From Papio anubis (taxonomy: Eukaryota > Chordata > Mammalia > Primates > Cercopithecidae), in the NCBI RefSeq assembly GCF_008728515.1, contig NC_044978.1, positions 6,777,771 to 6,841,770 on the forward strand: a stretch of DNA of 64,000 nucleotides, in the 5' to 3' direction. The notes under the pieces are model-generated. The model had not been told where the DNA came from. It was given only the letters and a program-made list of their open reading frames with translations, and ran no database searches. The position numbers and the translations under genes are program-made. Shown one piece after another: positions 35,403 through 46,619 of the stretch (within the stretch, counting starts at the first letter, position 1; each line of letters starts with the position of its first letter).

Positions 35403-35698
35403 ACTTTTTTTTTTTTTTTTTTACGGAGTCTCTCTCTGTCGCTAGGCTGGAGTGCAGTGGCGTGATCTCAGCTCACTGCAACCTCCACCACCCAGGTTCA
35501 AGCGATACTCCTACCTCAGCCTCCCAAGTAGCTGGAACTACAGGCACACACCACCACACCCAGCTAATTTTTGTATTTTTAGTAGAGACGGGGTTTCACA
35601 ACGTTGGCCAGGATGGTCTCAATCTCTTGACCTTGTGATTCGCCCACCTCGGCCTCCCAAAGTGCTGGGATTACAGGCGTGAGCCACCGCAACTGGCC
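35403..35698 (-). mobile_element. Alu beside L1P end
   Basis: Full antisense Alu with a 17-18-base T-run and intact 'gccaccgc' 5' end text. L1 does not resume on the right, so it marks the L1 truncation point. Confidence 0.92.
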
Positions 35699-35767
35699 AG
35701 ATCACTTTTTAAAAAATCACTGATGTGGGTCAGTGGAGTGCTGTCCCACTGTTCGTGGTGCTGAACA

Positions 35768-35919
35768 GTCACCGCACTCTCTACCTGTCACCGCACACTC
35801 TACCTGTCACTGCACGCTCTACCTGTCACCGCACACTATACCTGTCACCGCAGTCTCTACCTGTCACCGCAGTCTCTACCTGTCACTGCACACTCTACCT
35901 GTCACCGCACACTCTACCT
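35768..35919 (+). repeat. 19-bp minisatellite, 8 units
   Basis: Eight back-to-back 19-bp units of the form GTCACYGCASNCTMTACCT with no length change between units. Units 5 and 6 are identical, as are 2 and 8. Open frames here (for example 35725-36048) read as a repeated Leu/Ser/Thr/Val peptide and are not genes. Confidence 0.97.
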
Positions 35920-36765
35920 CATCATTGTGTCTCCTGGCCTTTGGACATCGGAGATGTCTGTCTAACTTTTTCCCCTCACTGGGGAAAGCAAAGGAAACCT
36001 ATAAATGGTAATCTCTATAGGATTCTATTTTCCAAGATGGAATTCTAAAGGAGTCAAGATTCTCTATGTTGCATGCTGAAGGAATAAAGTGTCTTTCCCA
36101 TGGAGAGAAGCAGACTGATAATGAAAAGAAATGAAGGGTTTAAATAAGTCTTCATATGAGCTGAATAATCCAATTTTGCTGTTGAAAAAACACAGACCAA
36201 AAAATGTTAAAAGAAGACTCTGATCCTCATATTTTCATAACTTTATAGCTTCATAACCAAGAATGATTGAAAACAGAAGAAGGAATTGCTGTCAAAGATT
36301 GTACAGTACAATGAAGTTGTACAGTGATGTTCAGGACTATAAATGTTAGCAGGTACATGAATACTTCTGTGACTGTTGGCTATTAGACACAAGACTGTAA
36401 ATTTCTGCCTTGAGGATGATTCTGATGGTCTATAAAATGTCAACTGATGTTGTCACAAATCAGTGGTTCATATGAATCTCATAAAGATTATAGAACCTGC
36501 AGCACTTGTTACATAAATGATAAAAGAGTATTTCCTTTTTAAGTCTCCAGCTAGCTACATTTCAACTGAATGCAAATTAGAAAGCCTAAGTGATACCTGC
36601 AGAGTTGAAAAATACGTTTCTCGTCTAAATGAAAATACATTGAGAACTTAGAAAAACAGAATAAAAAAAAGAAAAATAGAATAATGTCTGTCATTGGTGG
36701 TTCTAACATAATGCCATGAGAAAATTTACAACTAGTATAGCAACTTTGTGTAGACAATTTAAAAA
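35920..36765. other. Low-copy sequence, no gene seen
   Basis: About 0.85 kb of AT-rich sequence with no recognised repeat or coding signal. Confidence 0.45.
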
Positions 36766-36771
36766 AATTTT

Positions 36772-36903
36772 TTTTTACTTTTTAACTTCTCACTTTTTAA
36801 TTTTTTAATTGGCAAGAAAAAGTTGTATGTATTTATAGTGTACAATGGGAAGTTTTGATTACGTATACACTGTGTAATGGCTACATCAAGCTATTTTACA
36901 TAT
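36772..36903 (-). mobile_element. L1M 3' end fragment
   Basis: Antisense L1 3'UTR text 'gtatgtatttatagtgtaca' and 'atacactgtgtaatggctac'. The LTR on the right cut it. Confidence 0.65.
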
Positions 36904-37390
36904 TGTGAAAGGAAACTAAACCTTGGGACCCCCAAATCACTAAGCCAAAGGGAAAAGTCAAGCTGGGAACTGTGTCAGGCAAACCTGCCTCCCATTTCAT
37001 TCGTAAATAAGATAGCTGCAAAGATGAAGAAGCTGCATACTCCCCTCACAATTTGGCCACAAGGAAATTTCTTGTCGGCCTCAAGATCTTTACCCTAAAA
37101 CAATTCTGTTTAATTTCACCCTGGCAAAGTAAATTGATGACTTATTTTCACAGGTGTGGGACAAAGGACAGAACTCAAAGTCCCTCTGCTCACCTGAGAC
37201 AAATGCATAGCTGATTGCTTCCTCTCCCCTTTTGTTTACATAAAAATGCAGATTCACCATGCCAGACTATTCCTCTACTCCTGTCTCACGTGTAAATTGT
37301 ACATACAGTAAAAGGGTGATCAAAGACTCAAAAGAATCAACCATTTGTCTCTTATCTACCTACAACCTGGAAGCCATCTCTGCAGACCAC
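36904..37390 (+). mobile_element. MER4-group LTR, 3'-truncated
   Basis: Starts TGTGAAAGGAAACTAAACC, followed by 'cttgggacccccaaatcac', 'gcaaacctgcctcccatttc' and 'accatttgtctcttatctac', the order of MER4-type class I LTRs. The R-U5 part with the polyadenylation signal is missing. Confidence 0.75.
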
Positions 37391-37505
37391 TTTAAAACTT
37401 CTTTTTTTCCTTCTATGGCAATTTATCTTTGTTAAAATTGGTGCTGAGAAAAATGAAGGTTTGATTATGGGTCTCACCACCAATGCTAAACTTTGATATT
37501 AATGA

Positions 37506-37833
37506 ATATAGTTTGTTGTTGCTGGTGTTGTTTGTTTTTTGTTCTTTGAGATGGAGTTTTGCTCCTGTTGCCCAGGCTAGAGTGCAATGGCACAATCTCA
37601 GCTCACTACAACCTCCACCTCCTGGGTTCAAGTGATTCTCTTGCCTCAGTCTCCCGAGTAGCTGGGATTACAGGTGCCTGCCACCATGCCCGGCTAATTT
37701 CTTAAAAATATTTTTAGTAGAGAGGGGGTTTCACTACGTTGGCCAGGCTGGTTTTGAACTCCTGACCAAGTGATCTGCCTGCCTCGGCCTCCCAAAGTGC
37801 TAGGATTACAGGTGTAAACAACCGCGCTCGACC
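37506..37833 (-). mobile_element. Alu
   Basis: Antisense Alu with a T/G-rich degenerate tail, flanked by the perfect 12-bp duplication TGATATTAATGA (37494-37505 and 37834-37845). Confidence 0.95.
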
Positions 37834-38488
37834 TGATATTAATGATCATACTTGAATGACCCATTTCACTGAAATTATTCTTCAATATATATTTTTAGTA
37901 TCTATTTCCATTTAGTAAATTTTTTTAGCGCATATTATATGCCACGCTATGTGAATACAGAGATAAAGGCAGTTTCTACACTTAAGAAATTCACAATCCA
38001 GTGAAGGACACAGGCAAGAAGATAAGTTGAAATCATTATGCTATATTGTCTGATAGATGTATAAGCAGAATAGTATGTCAGCACGTAGAGGGATACCGAA
38101 TCAGCGTATCCTAATACTAACAGAGTAAGAACAGTCTTTCCAGATGAGATGATGGTTGAGCTGACTCTTTCAAGGACAGTAGGCACCGGCTAGAGAAGCC
38201 AGTGGAAGAAAGCTATTCCAGAGAAAGAACGCAGTGTGTACAAAGCCAGACAGGTGTGAGGCAGTAGAGCAAGAATTGGAGGTTAAATGCCATTCATTAA
38301 AGGGGAAGGATTGAAGGATTCTCAGTAGTGACATGACAGTATTTGCATATTTAAAAAATCATTCTGAAAATAATTTAAGGAGTAGATTCACAGCCTCCAA
38401 AAGACGGAAATAATTTTGGAATATTACTAGAAATGTTGAATCATCAACCGAGTCATTGAAAGTGAAGATGGGAAAAGGAAAAAAAAAT

Positions 38489-38765
38489 TAAGAGGCTGCA
38501 TGCAGTGACTCACGCCTGTAATCTCAGCACTTTGGGAGGCTGAGGCAAGAGGATCACTTGAGGACCAGCCTGGGCAACATAGTGAGACCCCGCCTCTACA
38601 AAAACTATTTTTTAATATTAGCTGGGCAAGGTGCCTCACAACTATCACCCTCCAGCTACTCAGGAGGCTGAGGCTGGAGAATTTTTGCTTGAGCCCAGGA
38701 GGTTGCGCCAGCAGTGAGCTATGAATACACCACTGCGTTCCAGCCTGGGCAACAGAGCAAGATCC

Positions 38766-38768
<3 letters not shown>
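38489..38768 (+). mobile_element. AluJ-like in L2
   Basis: Sense diverged Alu ending 'gcaagatcctgtctct' and passing straight into a CT repeat in place of an A-tail. Confidence 0.9.
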
Positions 38769-38802
<34 letters not shown>

Positions 38803-38805
38803 TTT
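38769..38805. repeat. (CT)n at Alu 3' end
   Basis: CT-dinucleotide run of about 37 bp, grown from the 'ctgtctctct' at the Alu end. Confidence 0.95.
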
Positions 38806-38917
38806 AAACAGGTTGTAGAATCAATAAGGCTTGAGCAATTAACTTTAGGGCAAGGGATAGAGAGAAGTCTCAGGTAATCCCAAAGTTTTGGTTGGGAAAA
38901 GGATATCAACAGCTGAT

Positions 38918-39007
38918 CAAGGGAATACAGAAGGAGGAACATTTGGGAATACAGAAGGAGGGACTAGGGAATACAGAAGGAGGGACTAGGGAATACAGAA
39001 GGAGGAC
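38918..39007 (+). repeat. 22-23-bp tandem repeat, 4 units
   Basis: Four units of GGGAATACAGAAGGAGG plus a spacer ('aacattt' once, 'gactag' twice). It lies within the L2 and is a local expansion. Confidence 0.93.
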
Positions 39008-39375
39008 AATGTGAGTGTTGGGCAGGTTGTGCTTGAGGTCCCTATGGGGCATGAGTAGAGATGTCCAGCAGGAAAACACATACTTGATTTTGAAGTTCTC
39101 AGGAGCAATCATGGCTTAAAGTGGACATGCTGAAGTCATCACTGGCAGCTGAAGCTATGATAGGATCGCGGAGAGACTGTGTAGAGGGGGACAGGGCTAG
39201 GAAAAATATTTCAGCAGTGACTGGAGGAAGAGGAGCCATCAAGGATAAAAAAGTGGAGTAGCCACAGAGGCCAGAAGAAAACTAGGGAGCAGGTGTGTCA
39301 TGGAAGCCAGTGCAGGAAGACTTTCAAGACGGAAATAGAATCAACAGTGAATACGGAGGCTGAGGAAGTTTGTAC

Positions 39376-39934
39376 CTTAGTCACTCCTGTTGTTATTTTT
39401 TGACCAATTTAAAATTTATTTATATTCTATTTATGTTACCTATTAAATTCAAAAATATGTGTTTAATACATTACATAAAACATAGCCATATTGTATAGAT
39501 ATTACAGCTAACAATTATGGCCTCATCAAGGCACATCTCTCCTTTTGTATTCTTACAGTAATGCCAGAGGCATTCTTTCCAGTTGTGCTTGAAGCAAAGC
39601 CTGGAACCACATAAGAAACTATTCCTGCAATTCCCCAATATAAAAATGAAATTTTATTCTATAGAAATGAATTCTAATGTATGACTGAGTGGGTCCTTTT
39701 GAGAGATACTTTATAATGCCATAATAAAACCACTTTGTACTCACAAGTTCAGCCGTTCAGGTTTTTATATTTGTCATAATGTCAGAAATTACACTGAGGT
39801 GTCCAGAGAGTAGCAATACTTTGAATATGATGGAAACATATTCAGAGTTCTCAGCACTGCCTCATAAACATTGAACCTAAATAATTGAATGAGAAAAATA
39901 CATTTTAAAAGGTTTATGCCATGAAAGAAGGTCA
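39376..39934. other. Low-copy sequence, no gene seen
   Basis: About 0.56 kb without recognised repeats. Two AATAAA-like strings occur but there is no context for a gene end. Confidence 0.45.
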
Positions 39935-39939
39935 CAGCA

Positions 39940-40490
39940 TGTACTCTGTATTCTCCAGAGACAGAACCAATAGGATATATAGATAGATAGGCAGACAAGA
40001 GGGCATTTATTAGAGGAATTGGCTCATGTGATTACGGAGGCTGAGAAGTCCCACGACAGGCTGTCTACAAGCTGGAGACCCTGGGGCGTCAGTAGCCTGG
40101 CTCTGAACCAGGCAGCTGATGGTGTAACTCTCAGTCTGAGGTTGAAAGCCTGAGAACAGGGAGTTGGCAGGGGAGGTTGCTGGTATAAGTCCTGGAGTCT
40201 GAAGGCTGGAGAGCCTGGAGTTGTTGTCCAAAGATAGGGGAAGAGTATCCCAGCTCCAGCAGATGGATCAACATATGTGTCTTTTCTCTGTTGTTATTCT
40301 CTATGGACCTCCTACGGGTTGGATGGTGCCTGCTCACACTGAGGGTGGGTCTTCCCCACCTGGTCCACTCAGACTCACATGCTAGTCTCCTCCGGAAACA
40401 CCGTCACAGACACACCCAGAAATCATGCTTTACTGGCTCTCTGGACATCCCTTAATCCAGTCAAATTGACATCTAATATTAACCATCACA
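39940..40490 (-). mobile_element. MLT2-type solo LTR (ERVL)
   Basis: Antisense ERVL LTR with TGTACTCTGTATTCTCCAGA at the left, 'cagaaccaataggatatata', 'gctcatgtgattacggagg', 'gtcacagacacacccagaa', 'cagtcaaattgacatc' and 'aaccatcaca' at the right. A perfect 5-bp duplication CAGCA flanks it (39935-39939 and 40491-40495), as expected for ERVL. Confidence 0.88.
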
Positions 40491-40495
40491 CAGCA

Positions 40496-40954
40496 TTTTA
40501 TAATACTCTCAAAAAGAACACTGAATCTCACTGTGGGGTACAGGTCTTTTAGGACTACAAGACAAGTTAGTTGAAACTCAGAAATGTACTTGTTTGGTGT
40601 GGCGTGCATGCATGTGTGTGCCTGGTCGTTTGTGTGTGTGTGTATGTGCACTTGTTGGTTTTAGGGGACGTCTGCCCAATGCCATATCTAGAGTCTAGAG
40701 TGCCCAAAGAGATTTAAATATCCTACCCAAACAGATTTAAATTTTAGGAGGATGGTCTATTCAGTTTCCTTCTGGTTTCTAAAGGGGAGACAGTCTTGTA
40801 TCTCATATCTACACACTCAAACAAGATGTGAATGGAACAAAAAATCAACCAATTTGTTTTCTGTTAGAAAATACACGTAGGCTTCATATCTGTGAAGAGG
40901 TATTGTTTGTCATAAACCAACACTCACAAGAAATGTAATATTCTCAAAACTTAC
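40496..40954. other. Low-copy sequence with TG-rich stretch
   Basis: No gene. A TG-rich microsatellite lies at about 40597-40650. The remainder has no recognised repeat. Confidence 0.45.
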
Positions 40955-41387
40955 TTTGAAAAATTCCAAAAGTACAGAAAAGTTGAAAGAGTAATGCATA
41001 TACCTTTCATCTCGATTCACTAATTAGTAATATTTGGCCATATTTGCTTTTTCAGTATATATGTGGTTACATGTGTGTGTGTACCGTTTTCTTTGGACCA
41101 TTTGAAAATAAATTGTAGCTATCAGGATACGTCTCCCCTAAGTACTCTGTAATCCTGAGAACAAGAACTGGTCTACTCATATTTAGTTTTTCCCAATTGT
41201 TCCCTTAATATCCAGGATCTAACCAAGGGCCACATTGCGCATTTAGTTATCATATCTTTTTAGTCCTTTTGCATCTAGAACAATCTCCTACCCATTTGTG
41301 TGTGTGTGTGTTTGCTGTTTATGACATTGATATTTTAAAGAATCAGACCGGTTGTCTTGCAGAACATCCCACAATCTGAATTTGTGT

Positions 41388-41803
41388 GTTATTAGTTCCC
41401 TAGGCTGCTGTAACAACGTAGCACAGACTACCTGGTTTAAACCAACAGTAAGGTATTGGTAAGGTCTCACTGCTCTGGCGGCTCTTAAGTCCAAAATCAA
41501 GGTGTTGGCAGGGCCACTCGCCCTCCAAATGCTGCAACAGATAATCATTTCCGTGCTTCCTCCAGCCCCCACTGGCTCCTGGCACTCCTTGACTGTGGGC
41601 AGCATAACTCTTCTCTACCTCAGTCTTCACACCACTTTCTTACAAGAACACCATTCATTGGCTTTAGGGCCCACCCTACACCAGTGTGACCTGATCTCAA
41701 CTACGTCTGCAAAGACCCTATTTCTGTATAGGGTTACATTCTGAGATGCTGCAGGTTAGAGCTTCAACATGGAGAGCTTTTGGGCAGACACCAGACACAA
41801 TTT
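41388..41803 (-). mobile_element. MLT1-type LTR
   Basis: Antisense MLT1: 'attagttccctaggctgctg', 'gtccaaaatcaaggtgttgg', 'acgtctgcaaagaccctatt' and 'agacaccagacacaattt'. Confidence 0.85.
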
Positions 41804-41831
41804 ACTGAAGAACAGTGTGTTTCCTCATGGT

Positions 41832-42121
41832 GTTTTGGCTTTTTTTTTAGACGGCGTCTTGCCCTGTCACCCAGGGTGGAGTGCAGTGGCGTGATCTCGG
41901 CTCACTGCAACCTCTGCCTCCCAGGTTCAAGTGATTCTCTGCCTCCCAAGTAGCTGGGATTACAGGCACCCGCCACCACGCCTGGTTAATTTTTGTATTT
42001 TTAGAAGAGATGGGGTTCACCATGCTGGTCAGGCTGGTCTCGAATTTCTGACCACAGGTAATCCACCTGCCTCGGCCTCCCAAAGTGCTGGGAGTACAGG
42101 CGTGAGCCACCGTGCCTGGCA
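41832..42121 (-). mobile_element. Alu
   Basis: Antisense Alu, flanks CCTCATGGTG (41823 on) and CCTCATGGTT (42122 on). Confidence 0.94.
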
Positions 42122-42265
42122 CCTCATGGTTGATTGAACTTGAGGATTTTCACGAAGAATATTTTGTAGGTGGTGCTGTGTACGTCCCATCACCTCAATT
42201 TGTCCCATTATGGGTGATGCTAAATTTGTTCACATGGTTAAGATGGTGTCTGCCAGATTCCACCA

Positions 42266-42655
42266 GTTATTAATAAGTAATCTATGAGGGTGGGAACATG
42301 ACTGAGCTGAAGAAGATTCAGCTCCAAGTCACTATGTAGAAGCTGACCTAGACACACTGGTAGGAGGTGGGAAAGGGACATAGGGAAGCAGCATGGCCAG
42401 TGCGGGCTGGGGCGTCGAGCTGACCGGCACAGGGTGCTGCAGCTCAGTCCTGCTGGGACCACTGGGTCTGTGTAGACTGGAACGAGGACCCCCTGGCTCA
42501 GGCTGTGGGCCACTGGAGTGGAACTTCTACCCTCCCCTGACAGCAGACAGAGCTGGCTCTTGACCAGGGGAAGCCCTTGGAGCTTTGGGCTTGTGTGCTT
42601 CACAACGTCAGGGCTGAGGGGCATGGCCAGGCCATTGGCAGCATCTGCTATGGTG
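42266..42655. other. Low-copy GC-richer sequence
   Basis: No repeat recognised. A 151-codon minus-strand open frame (42238-42693) crosses it but starts inside L1 ORF2 residue and ends in L1 3' sequence, so it is a chance read-through. Confidence 0.5.
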
Positions 42656-43083
42656 ACCTCGTAAGCTTCATTTGTGGCTGAATAGTCCTCCATTGTGTAT
42701 ATGCACTAACGTACATTTTCCTATCCATTCACCTGTTGACAGACACTTAGGTGGCTTCCAAATCCTGGCTATTGTGGATAGTGTGGCAGTAAACACAGGA
42801 GTGCAATCTCTGGGCATATCGATTTCAATTTCTATGGATATGTACCCATATATGAAATTGTTGGGTCATGTGGTCATTCTATTTTTTTTGTTTGTTTTTG
42901 AGAAACCAAATTGCTAAGAGAGTAAATTTCTAGTGTCTCACCACCAAAAAAAAAAATAATGAAAAGTCAGGTGATGGATATGTTAATTAGCTTGGTTTAA
43001 TCATTTCACATTGTATACATGTATCAAAACATCACAGTGTACCCCATAAATGTACATATTATCTGTCAATTAAAAACGAAACA
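42656..43083. mobile_element. L1 with 5' inversion (twin-priming product)
   Basis: Left half (42656-42895) is L1 ORF2-end/3'UTR text in antisense ('ttgtggctgaatagtcctcc'). Right half (42896-43083) is L1 3'-end text in sense ('gtgatggatatgttaattag', 'gtatcaaaacatcacagtgt'). This head-to-head arrangement is the known product of twin priming. Two independent insertions are the alternative. Confidence 0.6.
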
Positions 43084-43084
43084 C

Positions 43085-43390
43085 TGGGCCAGGCGCAGTG
43101 GCTCATTCCTGTAATCCCAGCACTTTGGGAGGCTGAGGCAGGAGGATCACGAGGTCAGGAGTTCGAGACCTGCCTGGCCAACATGGTGAAAACCCATCTC
43201 TACTAAAAATACAAAAATTAGCTCGGCATGGTGGCGCATGCCTGTAATCTCAGCTACTCGGAAGGTTGAGGCCAAAGAATCCCTTGAACCTGGGAGTCGG
43301 AGCTTGCAGTGAGCTGAGATCATGCCACTCCACTCCAGCCTGGGAGACAGAGCAAGACTCCTTCTAAAAGAAAAGAAAAGAAAAGAAACA
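43085..43390 (+). mobile_element. Alu, full length, with AAAAG tail
   Basis: Sense Alu, 'gggccaggcgcagtggctc' to 'gactccttct', then (AAAAG)n. A (CA)n follows at 43389-43406. Confidence 0.94.
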
Positions 43391-43406
43391 CACACACACA
43401 CACACA

Positions 43407-43592
43407 ATGAAACCCTGTCTCTACTAAAAATACAAAAAATTAGCTGGGCCTGGTAGCTGGTGCCTGTAATCCCAAATACTCTGGAGACTGAAGTGGGAGA
43501 ATCTCTTGAATCCGGGAGGCAGAGGTTGCAGCAAGCCGAGATGGTGCCACTGCACTCCAGCCTGGGCAACAGAGCAAGACACTGTCTCACAC
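43407..43592 (+). mobile_element. Alu, 5'-truncated
   Basis: Sense Alu starting mid left arm at 'atgaaaccctgtctctac' and ending 'gacactgtctca'. It is directly downstream of another sense Alu, either a second insertion into its tail or an unequal tandem. Confidence 0.9.
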
Positions 43593-43642
43593 ACACACAA
43601 AAATAATAAATAAATAAGTAAATAAATAAATAAATTTAAAAA
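43593..43642. repeat. (CA)n then (AAAT)n
   Basis: Microsatellite grown from the Alu A-tail. Confidence 0.9.
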
Positions 43643-43649
43643 TGTTAAA

Positions 43650-44035
43650 AAAAAAAACACCTTAATTTACGAACACATTATAGACCTCAGCTACTTTATC
43701 TCTAGCCATGCTTTCGGGAGTTTTCTCTGTATAATATCCTGCTTTGTCAATTGCAGCTCATTTTGGTTCCATATTTTTGTGATTTGGGGAACTGGGGTTA
43801 ATAAGGGGTCCACTCCTCACATCCTGCGGATTCTGCGTTGTCAATTACACAGGAAGGAACAAGGACATGCAATGAAATTCCTGAAAATCCGAGAAGGAAC
43901 GTTGAGGGCGAGGGCACGGGGCCGACAGCGGGCCTGGAGTGTGGCCTTGCCCTCCGCCTAGACCGGCTGCAAATCTCTGCTGCCCCCTGGAGTCCACGCT
44001 GAGCACAACTCTGAGTGTCCTTGAAGTCTGAGTCC
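43650..44035. other. Low-copy sequence with CpG cluster
   Basis: No repeat recognised. 43880-43990 is richer in GC and CpG than its surroundings ('ggcgagggcacggggccgac') and ends in a CTCF-like motif. No exon is identified. Confidence 0.45.
43977..43993 (-). promoter_or_regulatory. CTCF-like motif
   Basis: Minus strand reads ACTCCAGGGGGCAGCAG. The core AGGGGGCAGC fits the CTCF consensus and the upstream CCA part is partly degenerate. Confidence 0.45.
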
Positions 44036-44408
44036 TGCCATGGACCGAGTTGTGTCCCCTCCCGCCAAAATTCACATGTTGAAGCCCTAAACTCTAATGG
44101 AACTGTATTTGGGGATAGGGCTTCTAAAGAGATCATTAAGGTAGAAGAAGGTCTTATGGTTAGGCCTTAATCTGATATGACTGGTTTCCTTAAAAGAAGA
44201 AATTAAGACAAACAACAGAGACCTGGTCAGGACAGGAAGGGAAGGCAGCCATCTGTCTGCAAGGCAACCAGAGAGACCCCAGGAGAAACCAGCCCTGCTG
44301 ACACCTTGATCTTGGACTTCCAGCCTCCAGAACTGTGAGAAAATACGTCTATTGTTGAAGCCAGCAGTCTGTAGTATTTTGTAATGGTAACCCCAGCAAA
44401 CTAACACA
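44036..44408 (+). mobile_element. MLT1 LTR
   Basis: Sense MLT1: TGCCATGGACCGAGTTGTGT, 'attcacatgttgaagcccta', 'ctgacaccttgatcttggac', 'cctccagaactgtgagaaaa' and 'caaactaacaca'. Nearly complete. Confidence 0.9.
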
Positions 44409-45433
44409 GGGCTGCTTTGAGCTCTTTCATTCTCTGTTCTCTTTTTCTCATCTGTCTCTATATCTACCTTTTTGTCACACTCTTTGAACTTTAAGAGAGA
44501 GATATTTTACCTCCTGCCTCTAAATCTCTCTTGCTGCCTGGGAGGTAGTTTACTTCTAGACATATCCGATTTTTCTTTGTCTTTCCCGTCTTTAAGAAAA
44601 GGGGGCAGGATTTAGATAATAAGTAGATCTTACGTAACATTCTTTTCTTTACCCTGTATTATTTTCATACTCACCCTCTCCAAAGACTAGGTTCCTTTCT
44701 GGCTTGAGCTATGCAGCCGGCTCTCAGGTCAGCCTGCAGAACAGGGGGACAGGAGGTGGGTGTGTTTGTAGCAGGAAGAACATGCTGTCACTGTGACTTC
44801 ACTGCAAACATCAGTCTTAAACAGTGCTTCTCAAATAGCCCAGGAGGAAGGACCTGGGGTTTCCCCACGATATGTACCAAATCTATATTTTTGCTCAAAT
44901 AAGATCAAGTGGATTTCTAGAGAAAAAAAAATGAAGACGTACAAAATACAGGTCCCAGGTTTTTATTATTAGATTCAATAGAGAATTACTCTGTCCGATT
45001 GCTTTAATCGTTTCTAAACAGTTACTTTCAATTTCTGTACTTTTCACACACACTCAACATGCAGTTCGAAGACAGACACTGGTCTAATGGAGCACGCTTT
45101 CAAGACAACTGGCCCGAAGGATGGTGCCAGTGAATTCCGTCCTTTCTTATTGGTTTTTATAATCTCACTCAGAGTCAGTTTAGCTGTGTGTCTGGAAGAA
45201 CCTCTCCCAGACCTTCTCTCTCTTTTTTTCTGCCCCTCTGCTTTCCTATTGGGGTTCATCCCACGGAACTTTCCTTCATGGTCAAGGTCGGAGAGAAGAT
45301 GGTTATCCTGAGGGGTCTTGGGTATTCCTGCGGTGCTCTAGAAGAGCAAACTCAAGTTTCTCGGTTCCTCTGAGTGGAGCGGCTAGAAAATGGAATGCTG
45401 TCTTGCTCTATGACAGCCTCTGCCATATGTGAC
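44409..45433. other. Low-copy sequence, no gene seen
   Basis: About 1 kb without a recognised repeat. Short open frames (60-75 codons) on both strands near 45040-45370 show no recognisable family. Confidence 0.5.
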
Positions 45434-45723
45434 TTTTTTTTCTAACAGAGTTTTGCTGTTGTTGCCCAGGCTGGAGTGCAATGACTCGATCTCGGCTCAC
45501 CACAATCTCCACCTCTGGGTTCAAGCGATTCTCCTGCTTCAGCCTCCTAAGTAGCTGGGATTATAGGCATGTGCCACCACACCTGGCTAATTATTTGTAT
45601 TTTTAGTAGAGCCGGGATTTCTCCATGTTGGTCAGGCTGGTCTCAAACTCCTGACCTTAGGTGATCCGCCCGCCTCAGCCTCCCAAAGTGCTGGGATTAC
45701 AGGCGTGAGCCACTGCACCCAGC
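45434..45723 (-). mobile_element. Alu
   Basis: Antisense Alu with decayed flanks CATATGTGAC (45424-45433) and CATATTTGTC (45724-45733). Confidence 0.93.
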
Positions 45724-46619
45724 CATATTTGTCTCTTGATCACTCTCACTTTCCTGAAACCTCTCCTTTGTCTCCTCGTTGATATCAGTCTGTCCATGGG
45801 CAGCCAGACTGGCAATGTGTGAGAGGAAGCTGCAGTAACAGCTTTCTGGGTCCAGGAACTTCTCCACCATCTGTCATGGTAAGTGGGAGAGCAGAGTGAT
45901 GGGCAGAAATTCCGGGAATGGAATCATCTGGAACTCCTGAGGAAGTATGGAGCCAAGAGCTACATCATTCACTGGCATAAACCTTCCCCAGGGAAGTGAT
46001 TGTCACATAGTATGTTTAGTTCATTGTTCAATAATAAGCAGAAGGTTGCAAGACAATAATCTTTAGGCTGGCATAAGAATAGTGTATGGATGATTAAAGC
46101 CAAGCAGAAGGCACACTACTCAATTTCCCATCGCTGCCTGGACAACAATCCTGCCCTACCTCTCATCTATCTCATGATCAACACATACCAATTGGCACCT
46201 CGTAAGGTCAGTTTGTGAGGCTGGATTCCCCTGGAACTATTCCAACTGATCTAGAATGAGCACAAGAGATCACCATGCCACCATTTTTTTCCCCCATGCA
46301 AGTGCAGCCTACCTCAACAAGAAAACATCCTATCCAACCGGGGCACCTGGTTTCTAGAAGAGATGGATGCATGTGTCACTTCTGTTTTCTTGGATGACCA
46401 AGAAGCACGGTACTCCCAGAACAAAAGGGATCCTTTTGTGTGGTCAGGCTGTAACAGATGTGGGTGAGTCTCGTATGGGCCTAAGGAAGTAACTCTGACA
46501 CTAGTTGATTCCAAAGAAATGTTGTGCCATCATTTATCCTAACTCAGCCTCACCTAGAATATGCTGAAACGTTGAAAGATGGAAGCTTCTGCGTTATGAA
46601 GCCATGGGAAATGAACTGA
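45724..46619. other. Low-copy sequence, no gene seen
   Basis: About 0.9 kb, no recognised repeat, no coding evidence. Confidence 0.5.

Larger units (their letters stand above)
37905..39375 (-). mobile_element. L2, long antisense copy
   Basis: Starts near 'gcgcatattatatgccacgc' (L2 3' end) and continues through 'agctattccagagaaagaac', 'ggattgaaggattctcag' and, after the Alu, 'gagaagtctcaggtaatccc', 'gagatgtccagcagg' and 'tcatggaagccagtgcagg'. Over 1 kb of L2, unusually long. No coding potential. Confidence 0.75.
40955..42265. mobile_element. L1M/L1ME 3'UTR-type fragment, split
   Basis: Text 'acagaaaagttgaaagagta', 'gaccatttgaaaataaattg' and 'cacattgcgcatttagttat' left of the insertions and 'tgtcccattatgggtgatg', 'ggttaagatggtgtctgcca' right of them follow one ancient L1 3' region. 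An MLT1 and an Alu interrupt it. The same region of this family is seen again at 54970-55560. Confidence 0.6.

Noticed and set aside
35768..35919. Regular repeats considered as a CRISPR array
   Set aside because: Units are directly adjacent with no spacers and the host is a primate nuclear genome.
35725..36048. 107-codon frame with a repeated Leu/Ser/Thr/Val peptide
   Set aside because: Produced by the 19-bp minisatellite. Because 19 is not a multiple of three it is read in changing phase, which is not how coding repeats behave.
42238..42693. 151-codon minus-strand frame
   Set aside because: Its start (MEDYSATNEAYE) is L1 ORF2 residue and its end is L1 3' sequence. The middle has no recognised domain, so a chance fusion is likelier.
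43147..43660. 149-codon frame with repeated SLALSPRLECSG-like phrases
   Set aside because: Antisense translation of two Alus. The same phrases recur in dozens of short frames in the window and none is a gene.
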